The notes: a model not told the origin generated them from the sequence alone. DNA of 64,000 nt from Bacteroidales bacterium (GCA_021371955.1 JAJFVD010000013.1:124001-188000); one strand, 5' to 3'. Shown: positions 54,734 through 63,532, numbered from the stretch's first letter. A program made the numbers and translations.

Positions 54734-55186
54734 GTGGACACATTGAGTTACAAGACCGTGTCGGCAAATAAAGCTACCGTTACCAAAGGTTGGGTAGTAA
54801 TTGATGCCACCGATCAAGTATTAGGAAGACTTTCTTCGAGGGTTGCTCTCATCCTTCGCGGAAAGCACAAAGCCAACTACACGCCACACGTGGACTGCGG
54901 TGATAATGTTATCATTCTCAACGCTACAAAAGTTCGCCTCACTGGTAAGAAGTTGACTGACAAGGTGTACGTTCGTCACACCGGTTATCCCGGCGGGCAG
55001 AGATTCAGATCTCCTAAGGAGCAATTTGAAGTTAAGCCGTTAGCCGTAGTTGAGCACGCCATCAAAGGCATGCTGCCAAAGAATCGCCTTGGAGCGGAAC
55101 TGTTTCGCAATCTCTTCGTTTACGAAGGATCGGAGCATCCTCATCAGGCACAGCAACCAAAAGAAATTAAACTAACAGAAATTTAA
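54734..55186 (+). CDS. rplM: 50S ribosomal protein L13
   Basis: 150 residues, initiated at GTG (54734). The N-terminal MDTLSYKTVSANKATVTKGW block matches Bacteroidota L13, which supports the GTG. Motifs: LGRLSSRVA, HVDCGDNVII, HTGYPGGQRFRS and GMLPKNRLG. Early assembly protein of the large subunit. rpsI follows 7 bp later in the usual rplM-rpsI operon. Confidence 0.97.
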   Translation: MDTLSYKTVSANKATVTKGWVVIDATDQVLGRLSSRVALILRGKHKANYTPHVDCGDNVIILNATKVRLTGKKLTDKVYVRHTGYPGGQRFRSPKEQFEVKPLAVVEHAIKGMLPKNRLGAELFRNLFVYEGSEHPHQAQQPKEIKLTEI

Positions 55187-55193
55187 ACAGAGC

Positions 55194-55583
55194 ATGGAAG
55201 TAATTAACGCCCTTGGAAGACGAAAATCAGCAGTTGCTCGCGTTTATGTTAAAACAGGTAAAGGTAACATTACGATTAACGACAGAGCTCTCGAAAACTA
55301 TTTTGTAGACGAAACTCTTCAGTATATCGTAAAGCAGGCACTTGAACTTACTAACACTCTTTCGCAGTTTGACATCAAAGTCAACCTCGATGGTGGTGGA
55401 ATTAAAGGTCAGGCAGAGGCTCTCCGCCTTGGTATTGCCCGCGCTCTCTGCAAAATTGATGTAGAGGCTTACCGTCCCGTACTAAAGTCTAATGGCCTTC
55501 TTACCCGCGACCCTAGAGAGGTTGAGAGAAAGAAACCTGGACAGCCTGGTGCACGTAGACGCTTCCAATTCAGCAAACGTTAA
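55194..55583 (+). CDS. rpsI: 30S ribosomal protein S9
   Basis: 129 residues. Begins MEVINALGRRKSAVARVYV, includes GGGIKGQAEALRLGIARAL and ends with the basic KKPGQPGARRRFQFSKR tail that reaches the P-site tRNA. Second gene of the rplM operon. 245 bp then separate it from rpsB. Confidence 0.97.
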   Translation: MEVINALGRRKSAVARVYVKTGKGNITINDRALENYFVDETLQYIVKQALELTNTLSQFDIKVNLDGGGIKGQAEALRLGIARALCKIDVEAYRPVLKSNGLLTRDPREVERKKPGQPGARRRFQFSKR

Positions 55584-55828
55584 TATTTATTTATTAATTA
55601 GAAAACTGATTTATTGCACAGTCTGGATTACAAAATTGCAGGATCTGAATAGCAGGAAACAGTATCGGAAAGGTCAAAACTCAATAAGAGCATAAACAAA
55701 AAGATACAGACATCGCAAAAACAGCTGCCACAATTTGTCCTACTGCGGAAAATCAGGGAGATCGAAAAAGTTCGCTACTCCCGGTTGAAGAAAAGAGAAA
55801 CACAAAAATTATCAAACATTATTAAAAA
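55584..55828 (+). other. Intergenic leader of rpsB with a hairpin
   Basis: No gene. One clear hairpin at 55756-55782 (GGGAG ... CTCCC outer, CGAA/TTCG inner) lies 47 bp before the rpsB start. It may be the ribosomal-protein autoregulatory leader that rpsB often has, but I cannot match it to a known motif. Confidence 0.4.
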
Positions 55829-56743
55829 ATGCCTAGAACTAATTTCCAAGAACTACTTGATGCAGGTGTTCACTTTGGTCACCTAAAGAGAAAATGGAAT
55901 CCAAAAATGGCTCCTTATATTTTTATGGAGAAGAACGGGATTCACATCATTGACCTGCACAAGACCGTTATCAAAATAGATGAGGCTTCAAATGTATTGA
56001 AGTCACTGGCGAAAGCAGGACGTAAAATCCTGTTTGTAGCTACAAAAAAACAGGCTAAAGATATCGTTTCAGAATATGCTAAGTCTGTAAATATGCCATA
56101 TGTAACCGAGCGCTGGCCCGGTGGTATGCTTACAAATTTCCCTACTATCCGTAAGGCAGTAAAGAAAATGAACACCATCGACAAGATGATGACAGACGGA
56201 ACTTTCGAAACTCTTGCAAAACGTGAAAAACTTCAGGTTACACGTCAGAGAGCAAAACTCGAAAAGAATCTCGGTTCAATCGCCGACCTAAACCGTCTAC
56301 CTTCTGCACTGTTTATTGTTGACATCCAAAAAGAGATGAACGCCGTTAAAGAGGCAAATCGTCTAAACATACCGGTTATCGCGATGGTTGATACATGTTG
56401 CGATCCAGGTCCGATTGATTTCGTGATACCGGCAAATGACGATGCAGCCAAATCAATTTCTCTCATTATGGAGCGTATAAGTCAGGCAATTTCAGAAGGT
56501 CTTGCCGAAAGAAAACTGGAGAAAGAGAAAGAAGGTCCCGCAGAGAATAAAGATTCTTCGGCACCGGAAAGTGGAAGTGGAAGCGGAAAAAGAACCCGTG
56601 TACGCAAAGTTGTACAAAAGGGTGAAGGAACTCCCGAAGCAGAAGTTGCACCAGCAGTTGAAGCAGCGGCAGAAGTTGCTCCTGTCGAAGCAGCTCCAGT
56701 AGTAGTTGTATCTGAGGCTATTGCACCGGAAGCAGCTGAATAA
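55829..56743 (+). CDS. rpsB: 30S ribosomal protein S2, with extended C-terminus
   Basis: 304 residues. The core (about 1-228) has [32 protein letters not shown] and [18 protein letters not shown], the S2 signatures. The C-terminal ~75 residues are an Ala/Glu/Val/Pro-rich extension with a short Lys/Arg patch ([14 protein letters not shown]), longer than the usual ~240-residue protein. tsf follows 69 bp downstream, the standard rpsB-tsf pairing. Confidence 0.96.
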   Translation: MPRTNFQELLDAGVHFGHLKRKWNPKMAPYIFMEKNGIHIIDLHKTVIKIDEASNVLKSLAKAGRKILFVATKKQAKDIVSEYAKSVNMPYVTERWPGGMLTNFPTIRKAVKKMNTIDKMMTDGTFETLAKREKLQVTRQRAKLEKNLGSIADLNRLPSALFIVDIQKEMNAVKEANRLNIPVIAMVDTCCDPGPIDFVIPANDDAAKSISLIMERISQAISEGLAERKLEKEKEGPAENKDSSAPESGSGSGKRTRVRKVVQKGEGTPEAEVAPAVEAAAEVAPVEAAPVVVVSEAIAPEAAE

Positions 56744-56812
56744 GCGGCGCCGGCATAAACCACAGAGACTCCGGAAAATTAATACTAACGATTTATTTTT
56801 ATTTATTCTAAT

Positions 56813-57637
56813 ATGGAAATCAAAGCAACAGATGTTGCCAAATTGCGCCAAATGACCGGTGCCGGAATGATGGACTGTAAAAGTGCATTAGTTGAGGCAA
56901 ACGGCGATTTTGATAAAGCAAAAGACATTATCCGCGAAAAGGGTAAGCTTATAGCAGCTAAAAGGGCTGACCGCGACACAACTGAGGGTTCCGTTATTGC
57001 TCTTACAAAAGATAATAACACAAAGGCTATTCTTGTATGCCTTGGATGCGAAACCGATTTCGTGTCAAAAAATACAGAATTTCAACAACTTGCAAATAAA
57101 ATTGCAGCAACCGCTTTAAGCGCAATGCCTGCCAACCTAGACGAGCTTAAAACTCTCAAAATGGGCGACCTTACAATTGAAGAAGCTGTAACTCAACAAA
57201 CCGGAAAGAGCGGCGAAAAACATGCACTTCCTTTTTATGCAAAACTGGAAGCACCATTCATTGCAACCTATATCCACACAAATGGTAAACTTGCAACTGC
57301 AGTTGGTTTTTCAAAAGTAATCAGCCCGGAAGTAGGCGACGAAATTGCAATGCAGATTACAGCCATGAACCCTGTATCTGTTAGCAAAGACAGCTGTCCT
57401 AAAGAGGTTATTGAAAAAGAACTTGAAATCTATCGTATCCAGATCCGCGAAGAGGGTAAACCAGAACATATGGTTGAACAAATCGCTCAGGGTAAACTAA
57501 ACAAATTCTTCAAAGAGAGCACTCTCGAAGAGCAAACATTTGTTCAGGACGGTAAGATTACAGTTTCTGCCTACCTCAAAAGCGTAGACCCGGAAGTTAA
57601 AGTAACCGGATTCTACAGATACTCACTCAACGACTAA
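56813..57637 (+). CDS. tsf: Elongation factor Ts
   Basis: 274 residues. Starts with ATDVAKLRQMTGAGMMDCKSAL (the EF-Ts TDF/GAGMMDCK motif), with VCLGCETDFVSKN in the middle. Exchanges GDP for GTP on EF-Tu. Follows rpsB and ends the run; a GC-rich hairpin terminator lies 84 bp after the stop. Confidence 0.97.
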   Translation: MEIKATDVAKLRQMTGAGMMDCKSALVEANGDFDKAKDIIREKGKLIAAKRADRDTTEGSVIALTKDNNTKAILVCLGCETDFVSKNTEFQQLANKIAATALSAMPANLDELKTLKMGDLTIEEAVTQQTGKSGEKHALPFYAKLEAPFIATYIHTNGKLATAVGFSKVISPEVGDEIAMQITAMNPVSVSKDSCPKEVIEKELEIYRIQIREEGKPEHMVEQIAQGKLNKFFKESTLEEQTFVQDGKITVSAYLKSVDPEVKVTGFYRYSLND

Positions 57638-57720
57638 TTAAGCACAAGCACCGCTTAAAATTAAGTAAAGCCAAAGGCTCTGCATAAAATTAAGTCCCAA
57701 GCACCGCTTAATAAATATTA

Positions 57721-57752
57721 AACCCCACCCCGGAATACCGGAGTGGGGTTTT
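57721..57752 (+). terminator. Terminator after tsf
   Basis: AACCCCAC (57721-57728) pairs with GTGGGGTT (57743-57750) with an inner CCGG/CCGG pair, followed by T residues. The spacer before it (57645-57711) repeats CAAGCACCGCTTAA twice (57645 and 57698). Confidence 0.75.
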
Positions 57753-57809
57753 GTCATAACCACCACCAACCAAGTCCCCGCACCCACACCACCAAGCCCC
57801 TCCCCCGTT

Positions 57810-57922
57810 TTTTCCCCAGGGGAAATTTGTTTATTCACTCATAATCTGCACATTAGCACAATTAAGACAAAAGCATTATTTGATTGATAATCTTTCACTT
57901 AACAAATTTCCCCTGGGGAAAA
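57810..57922. repeat. Palindrome-ended 113-bp repeat, copy A (REP-like)
   Basis: Perfect 22-bp terminal inverted repeats (57810-57831 and 57901-57922; TTTTCCCCAGGGGAAATTTGTT), each containing a CCCCAGGGG palindrome, enclose 69 bp. The same element recurs at 58779-58891 in the same orientation. The two copies flank a RAYT gene. Confidence 0.9.
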
Positions 57923-57959
57923 GTGCCCCTTGCCCCTGAAACCTCGGGCGCCCACCTCC

Positions 57960-58715
57960 TTACGCCTTCCTTACAAACTCATAGCTAACATGAAGCATAT
58001 TTGCAATTTGTATATACGACGCTCTTGTGTTTGATTTGAGGTTATTAGCTAATAAGCGAAGTTCTTGTCTTGACAGCTCTTTAAGAAATCTTCCGGCCAA
58101 CTGTTTTTGAAGTACTTTATTTAAGTCTGCATACGAAATCAAAATCCGGATTTCTTTTTCCTCTTTTATATCTCCGTCTGTAAAATCAGACCTTTTAAGT
58201 TCGGCTAAAAATTTACTTTCTGATTCAAACAGAAGTTTTACAAATTCAGTGTCTACTTTTATTTTACTGCTACTCCATTTCTCTTCATTGAAGTATAATT
58301 CAACAGAAGACCATCTATACTCAATGGCATTTTTTACAATTCCTGCTTCCACAGGATTTAACAAAATGTAAATCAGGCTATTTCTAAATTTCTGCATGCT
58401 ATTCTTTGGTGCACTCGAATAAGGACTTGAAAATAAATTACCGCTGCTTTTATGCTTCCTGTTGTACCATTTTACATAACAAACCAGAATAGATGATACA
58501 AAAGCAGAAAGGTTATTTGATTTCGCCAGTAAATGAACATGATTATCCATTAAAACATATGCAAATAGTTGAACATTATGCTTTAACGCACTCTTCTCAA
58601 TATGCGAATAAAAGACATTCCTGTCTTCATCGTCATAAAAAATTACAAATCTGGAATTTCCGCGTAAGTAGATGTGGTAGATACCCACTTCTGTGATTAT
58701 TCTCCTCTCTCTCAT
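57960..58715 (-). CDS. REP-associated tyrosine transposase (RAYT, Y1_Tnp/HUH family)
   Basis: 251 residues. HUH motif His59-Val60-His61 in MDNHVHLLAKS, and a likely nucleophile Tyr80 or Tyr84 in CYVKWYNRKHKSSGNLF, the RAYT/Y1 transposase arrangement. The C-terminal ~60 residues resemble the DnaA-like/helix-turn-helix tail that many Bacteroidota homologues carry. A GGAGGGAG ribosome-binding site precedes the ATG on the minus strand. It sits between two copies of a 113-bp palindrome-ended repeat. By analogy it probably cuts and rejoins such single-stranded repeats (domesticated REP propagation). Confidence 0.88.
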   Translation of the reverse strand: MRERRIITEVGIYHIYLRGNSRFVIFYDDEDRNVFYSHIEKSALKHNVQLFAYVLMDNHVHLLAKSNNLSAFVSSILVCYVKWYNRKHKSSGNLFSSPYSSAPKNSMQKFRNSLIYILLNPVEAGIVKNAIEYRWSSVELYFNEEKWSSSKIKVDTEFVKLLFESESKFLAELKRSDFTDGDIKEEKEIRILISYADLNKVLQKQLAGRFLKELSRQELRLLANNLKSNTRASYIQIANMLHVSYEFVRKA

Positions 58716-58778
58716 AAATCTCCCTCCTCAAAATTTATCTAAAGATAAAAAAACAAATACAAAACACAAAAAAGCTCT

Positions 58779-58891
58779 TTTTCCCCAGGGGAAATTTGTT
58801 TATTAGCTCATAATCTGCATATTAACCCAATTGAGCCAAAAGCATTATTTGATTGATAATCTTCAACTTAACAAATTTCCCCTGGGGAAAA
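58779..58891. repeat. Palindrome-ended 113-bp repeat, copy B (REP-like)
   Basis: Same length and identical terminal arms as copy A (58779-58800 and 58870-58891), same orientation. The inner 69 bp differ from copy A at roughly ten positions. It lies between the RAYT gene and the FMN riboswitch. Confidence 0.9.
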
Positions 58892-59007
58892 GACGTGACC
58901 CCTGGGGTGGAGCTGTGCGCGTGCGGTGTGGGTGGGGCGGTTGGGATACGAATCGCTGGGAATGGCGTACGCTGGGGGGCAGGGTTTCCGGTTTTGGAAT
59001 TTTTTCA

Positions 59008-59015
59008 TATCTTTG
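59008..59015 (+). promoter_or_regulatory. -7 promoter box before the FMN riboswitch
   Basis: TATCTTTG at 59008-59015 matches the TAnnTTTG box. A weaker TTTC lies about 19 bp upstream in the -33 position. Transcription would start at about 59022, exactly at the riboswitch 5' end. Confidence 0.6.
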
Positions 59016-59022
59016 CGGTCGA

Positions 59023-59133
59023 AATATCTTCAGGGCAGGGTGTAATTCCCGATCGGCGGTAAAGTCCGCGAGCCGTAAATGGCAGAACCGTTTAAACTAC
59101 GGTACCGACAGTAAAGTCTGGAAGGAAGAAGAA
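59023..59133 (+). promoter_or_regulatory. FMN riboswitch (RFN element)
   Basis: All conserved blocks of the RFN element are present: CTTCAGGGCAGGGTG, ATTCCCGATCGGCGGT, AGTCCGCGAGCC, GGCAGAACCG, GGTACCGACAGT and AAGTCTGGAAGGAAGAAG. Stems form as expected: AGGG/TCCC, CGGCGG/CCGCGAGCCG, ACCG/CGGT and GAC/GTC. The closing strand, GGAAGGAAGAAG, is also the ribosome-binding site of the gene starting at 59137, so bound FMN would hide the site and repress translation. Confidence 0.93.
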
Positions 59134-59136
59134 TTT

Positions 59137-61842
59137 ATGAAAGCGACTACAATAAATCTGTATCGTAGGGTTTTAGCTATTGGCATTGCCCTACTGCTCC
59201 TGGGAGGAGCCTCAGCCAAAGGTGCTGCAAATCAATCAATTATTATTGATCATTTTTACGATGTAACTGAACCAAACAGTTATATTGGTAATTCTTTGGA
59301 TCATGGTCATACCGCTTATGACCTGACCAGCTATGCTGAAACAGTTTCGCATCAAAATTGCGATGTAACCGAAAGCGCTTATGAAAGCTCATATCCAGAT
59401 TCTCTAAATCGAAATGCACTGGTAGATTCGGTAAACCGCAATGTTATGGCGGAGGAGATGAATCGTAATGCTTCACAAGCGGAAACGCCGGGTCAGGCGG
59501 AGGAGTCGGGCCAGAGAGTTAAGACTGCCGGTGGAACAAGCCAGCAGGACACGACTATCAGTCTTAATCTTAAGGAGATTGTTCTGTCGGCATCTTTTGT
59601 GAATGAGAGGAGGACACCGCTAAGGCTCAAGAGTGTGGGGAAGGGAGAGATTGAGGGTAAGGCGATTGGGAAAACTTATCCGGAACTGGTGAGGGATATC
59701 CCCGGTGTATATGCGACAAGCGAGTCGGGCAGCTATGGAGATGCAAAAATTAATATTCGCGGGTTTAAGCAGGAAAACATTTCGGTGATGCTTAACGGGA
59801 TTCCCATTTCGGGTCTTGTTACGGGAAACATGTTCTGGAACAACTGGCTCGGGCTTGCCGATGCAACTCATTCGATTCAGGTGCAGAAAGGAATCGGAGC
59901 TTCGATGTTGTCAGATAATTCCGTTGGCGGGACAATCAACATAATCACAACTACACCTCAGCAAAATTCATCTATATCTGCAGGTATGTTTTATACCGAT
60001 TACGGGCTGGGAAAGGCTTTTGTAAACATGCACAGCGGCTTGCTTAAAGGAGGCTGGGCGTTTTCGCTCATGGCCTCATATGCAGGCGGAAGCGGATATG
60101 TAGATGGTTCCGATGTCAATTCCTGGGCATATCTGATGAACATCAATAAGAAGATAAACAACCACCATAGTTTGTTATTTACCATATTAGGCTCTCCCGA
60201 AAGACACGAGCAGCGCTCTGCAAGGCTTAGCAATGCCGAAGTGGAACAGTACGGCCTCCGCTACAATAAAAACTGGGGATACCGTACAAACACGCAAACA
60301 GGAGAAAGAGAGCCGTTTAACCTGAGTGAAAACTTTTATCACAAGCCTTATTTCACTCTTCACCACTTCTACACACCGGACAACAATACCGAAATTGCAA
60401 ACACGGCATATCTTTCCATTGGAAACGGAGGCGGAAGATGGTCCGAATCCAAAGGCAAGAGAATCATCGACTTTCAGAAAGACGGACAAATTGAATGGGA
60501 TGCCGTAACAGCTGCAAACCAGTCCATCCCCGGCACAATCGAAAACGAAGCCGGCTCTGCAAAAAACATACTTTCCGACTACCTTGCCGGGCACACCCAG
60601 GCAGGCATAAAAAGCAACATCAGCCACAAACTAAGCGATAAATTCACATTAACCGAAGGGATACATTATCAGTTTTACTCCACCTGGGAAAAAGAAAAAA
60701 TTACCGACATGCTTGGCGGAAACTACTGGTACGAAGATTATTCAAAATCTTCGCTTGCAGGCCTTGCCGGACGTAACCCAATCAAACACGCCGGCGATTA
60801 CATCCGCACAGACAACGGGAAAATAATAAATCACCTGACCCTGTACACAATGCTAAACTACAGCAGCGACAAGTGGGAGGTTCGCGCAGGCGTATCGGCA
60901 ATGGGAAGTACAAACAAAAGATGGGACAAATACAATTACACATCGGATATATTTAGTCCTTCTGCATCTGCACTCGGATATAGTGTAAAAGGAGGCGCTC
61001 TTTATAAGTTAACCCCTCAGAGTTCAGTTTATCTGAACGCTGCAGCTTATAGTCGCCTCCCCTATTCCGATGTTTTCTTCTCAAGCGGCAACAACGAAAT
61101 AACCAATGATGTAAAAAACGAGCGAAACCTGCTTTCCGAGCTGGGATATCGTTTTCTTTTCCAGAGAGGTTCCATTGAGGCAACAGCCTATGTGGCATAC
61201 TGGAAAAACAAGACAATAATGTCCGACCCGTACAAGCAGTTAGACAACTCGGCAAACAGATACATGATTCAGGGGCTTGATGCACTTCACTCAGGGCTGG
61301 AAATTGATGCCGAATACAGGCCTACCGGATGGCTCAACCTAAAGGGATACGCCTCTTTTGCAAAGTGGAACTGGAAAAATGACGTTTCTGCAAAGATTTA
61401 CGACAACTACTCAGGACTTGAAATTGGCAGTGTAAATGTATACAGCGACGGGCTCGTTGTTGGAGATGCGCCTCAGACACAAGTTGCTCTCTTTGCCGAT
61501 GTAAAACTATATAAAGAGCTCCGCTTTTCTGCCGATTGGAGGTATAATGCCAGGCTTTTTGCCGATTTTGATCCCGTAAGCAGACAAAATTCACAGGACA
61601 GAGCAAGTTCTCTTCAGCTGCCAAACTATCAGCTTATAAATATGAGTCTCTCCTGGAGGGAAAACTGGGGGAAATGGAGCAGCACAATTTTTATAAATGT
61701 AAACAATGCGCTCAACACAAAATATATAGAAAGAGGGAAAGACGGTGCAGATCATACACTTCAGAGCTTTCGCGGATTCTGGGGATTTGGCACAAATGCA
61801 AATATCGGGGTGAGGATTGATATGAAATCATTTGGATTCTAA
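59137..61842 (+). CDS. TonB-dependent outer-membrane receptor under FMN riboswitch control (putative flavin importer)
   Basis: 901 residues from the ATG at 59137 (MKATTINLYRRVLAIGIALL signal peptide). An unusual spacer (about 30-130) with three N-R-N units precedes the TonB-box-like LKEIVLSAS. The plug follows (VYATSESGSYGDAKINIRG; MLNGIPISGL; SVGGTINIITTT), then a barrel ending GVRIDMKSFGF. The usual carboxypeptidase-regulatory domain of Bacteroidota receptors is absent. Regulation by FMN implies that it imports riboflavin or a related flavin compound; substrate is inferred from the riboswitch, not seen. The in-frame ATG at 58831 would put the riboswitch inside the coding region and is rejected. 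An MlaEF-type gene pair follows 21 bp later. Confidence 0.92.
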   Translation: MKATTINLYRRVLAIGIALLLLGGASAKGAANQSIIIDHFYDVTEPNSYIGNSLDHGHTAYDLTSYAETVSHQNCDVTESAYESSYPDSLNRNALVDSVNRNVMAEEMNRNASQAETPGQAEESGQRVKTAGGTSQQDTTISLNLKEIVLSASFVNERRTPLRLKSVGKGEIEGKAIGKTYPELVRDIPGVYATSESGSYGDAKINIRGFKQENISVMLNGIPISGLVTGNMFWNNWLGLADATHSIQVQKGIGASMLSDNSVGGTINIITTTPQQNSSISAGMFYTDYGLGKAFVNMHSGLLKGGWAFSLMASYAGGSGYVDGSDVNSWAYLMNINKKINNHHSLLFTILGSPERHEQRSARLSNAEVEQYGLRYNKNWGYRTNTQTGEREPFNLSENFYHKPYFTLHHFYTPDNNTEIANTAYLSIGNGGGRWSESKGKRIIDFQKDGQIEWDAVTAANQSIPGTIENEAGSAKNILSDYLAGHTQAGIKSNISHKLSDKFTLTEGIHYQFYSTWEKEKITDMLGGNYWYEDYSKSSLAGLAGRNPIKHAGDYIRTDNGKIINHLTLYTMLNYSSDKWEVRAGVSAMGSTNKRWDKYNYTSDIFSPSASALGYSVKGGALYKLTPQSSVYLNAAAYSRLPYSDVFFSSGNNEITNDVKNERNLLSELGYRFLFQRGSIEATAYVAYWKNKTIMSDPYKQLDNSANRYMIQGLDALHSGLEIDAEYRPTGWLNLKGYASFAKWNWKNDVSAKIYDNYSGLEIGSVNVYSDGLVVGDAPQTQVALFADVKLYKELRFSADWRYNARLFADFDPVSRQNSQDRASSLQLPNYQLINMSLSWRENWGKWSSTIFINVNNALNTKYIERGKDGADHTLQSFRGFWGFGTNANIGVRIDMKSFGF

Positions 61843-61863
61843 AATTTTCGGTATTTTTGTGTA

Positions 61864-62613
61864 ATGATAATGAAAAATGCACTGGATATATTGGGAAGAT
61901 ATGTCCTCCTCATGAGGAAAGTCTTTACCAAACCCGACAAGAGCTCAATTTTCTGGAAACAGTTTTTTACAGATGTTGAGAAGCTTGTGCTTAACTCTAT
62001 ACCTATCGTTGCAGTAATTTCCGTATTCATTGGAGCAGTAATTGTTATCCAGACAGCCTCAAACATCGAAAGCCCGTTCATTCCCAAAATGTATGTGGGT
62101 TATATGGCAAGGGAAAGTCTGGTACTTGAATTCTGTTCTACAATGATTGCACTGATTCTTGCCGGCAAAGTAGGTTCAAATATCTCATCCGAGATAGGCA
62201 GTATGCGCATAACCGAGCAGATAGATGCGATGGAAATAATGGGGATAAACTCGGCCAATTACCTTGTTCTTCCAAAAATACTGGCAGCAACAATCTTCAA
62301 TCCTTTTCTGATGCTGATGAGCTTCATGATTGGACTGCTGGGAGGTGCAATGATAATCTTCATAACCGGCATTGTTACAATGAGCCAGTATGTAGACGGT
62401 CTTCACTACGCCTTCCGTTCCTATTACATCTTTTACAGCATGACAAAAATGGCTGTCTTCAGCTTCATAATTACCAGCATATCATCCTTCTATGGCTACT
62501 ATGCCTCCGGAGGGTCGCTTGGAGTAGGTAGCTCAAGCACAAAGGCAATTGTTGCAAGCAGCGTTTTGATACTTGTGGCCAATCTGGTTATCACCCATAT
62601 AATGTTAGTCTGA
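61864..62613 (+). CDS. MlaE-type ABC permease (lipid transport family)
   Basis: 249 residues (start Met1 or Met3, 61870), about five hydrophobic helices, with the MlaE/MCE-permease signature segments FIGAVIVIQTASN, ALILAGKVGSNISSEIGSM and TEQIDAMEIMGINS. By family it works with an MlaF ATPase and an MCE-domain binding protein in phospholipid exchange between membranes. The ATPase gene overlaps or abuts by 1 bp; no MCE gene follows. Confidence 0.9.
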   Translation: MIMKNALDILGRYVLLMRKVFTKPDKSSIFWKQFFTDVEKLVLNSIPIVAVISVFIGAVIVIQTASNIESPFIPKMYVGYMARESLVLEFCSTMIALILAGKVGSNISSEIGSMRITEQIDAMEIMGINSANYLVLPKILAATIFNPFLMLMSFMIGLLGGAMIIFITGIVTMSQYVDGLHYAFRSYYIFYSMTKMAVFSFIITSISSFYGYYASGGSLGVGSSSTKAIVASSVLILVANLVITHIMLV

Positions 62614-62614
62614 T

Positions 62615-63382
62615 ATGATCCGAGTAGAAAAACTAAATAAATTTTTTGGAGAAAAACAGGTCTTAAAAGATGTCTCCATTGAATACCAGCCTGGGAAATG
62701 CTCCCTGGTGATTGGTGCGAGCGGATCGGGAAAGACAGTATTGCTTAAATCGCTGGTGGGGCTTCTCCCAATTGACAGCGGAGAGATATGGTACGACAAT
62801 ATCCTCTTTAGCAGCCTTGGCGAAAAAGAGATAAAAAATATCCGTAAAGAGATAGGAATGCTTTTTCAGGGAAGTGCGCTTTTCGACTTTGCGTCAGTTG
62901 AGGAGAACATCCGTTTCCCAATGGATTTCTTTACAGAATGGAGCAAGGAGGAAAAACTGGAGCGCGTAAACTTCTGCCTGAAAAGGGTAAATCTTATAAA
63001 CGTAAACAAGTTGTTTCCCAATGAACTGAGCGGAGGTATGCAAAAGAGAGTCGGAATAGCAAGGGCAATAGCACTAAATCCGAAGTACCTCTTCTGCGAC
63101 GAGCCAAACTCAGGACTTGACCCGCATACTTCAATTCTCATTGACCAGCTGATTGCAGAAATTACGAAAGAGTACAACATAACCACCATCGTAAACACCC
63201 ATGACATGAACTCGGTTATGGAAATTGGCGACCAGGTCTCTTTCATCCACAAAGGCGAAAAAGTATGGGAAGGAAGCCGTAACGACATTCTTACATCCAA
63301 CAGCGCAGAACTTAACGAATTCGTTTTTGCCAACAACATGGCGAAGAGAGTTAAGGAGATGATGCAGCAGGCATCCCGATGA
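62615..63382 (+). CDS. MlaF-type ABC ATPase
   Basis: 255 residues. Walker A GASGSGKTVL, signature LSGGMQKRVGIARAIA, Walker B YLFCDEPNSGLDP and an H-loop NTHDMNSV. The MlaF-like subgroup, as in phospholipid-exchange systems. Starts 1 bp after the permease gene. The operon ends with a long palindromic terminator. Confidence 0.93.
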   Translation: MIRVEKLNKFFGEKQVLKDVSIEYQPGKCSLVIGASGSGKTVLLKSLVGLLPIDSGEIWYDNILFSSLGEKEIKNIRKEIGMLFQGSALFDFASVEENIRFPMDFFTEWSKEEKLERVNFCLKRVNLINVNKLFPNELSGGMQKRVGIARAIALNPKYLFCDEPNSGLDPHTSILIDQLIAEITKEYNITTIVNTHDMNSVMEIGDQVSFIHKGEKVWEGSRNDILTSNSAELNEFVFANNMAKRVKEMMQQASR

Positions 63383-63436
63383 GGGAGAAGATTTTCGTTG
63401 TCGCACTTTGAGGTAACCAACACATAAATAGTGCAT

Positions 63437-63477
63437 TACTAAAAAGGATAGCATCTAAGATGCCATCCTTTTTAGTA
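63437..63477. terminator. Palindromic terminator, dispersed family copy 3
   Basis: A 19-bp inverted repeat with one mismatch (arms 63437-63455 and 63459-63477; TACTAAAAAGGAT outer part) and a 3-nt loop. Same family as copies at 6946 and 15777; again between convergent genes. Confidence 0.82.
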
Positions 63478-63532
63478 TAATATTGGCTATGTGCGAGTTA
63501 AGCTCAACAATTAGCAGTATATTAACAAAACA

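Noticed and set aside
56466-56851. Minus-strand frames opposite the S2 tail
   Set aside because: They arise from the Ala/Glu-rich codon repeats of the S2 extension read backwards.
58831-59136. N-terminal extension of the TonB receptor frame to an ATG at 58831
   Set aside because: It would translate the REP-like repeat and the FMN riboswitch. The signal peptide and Shine-Dalgarno fit the ATG at 59137.
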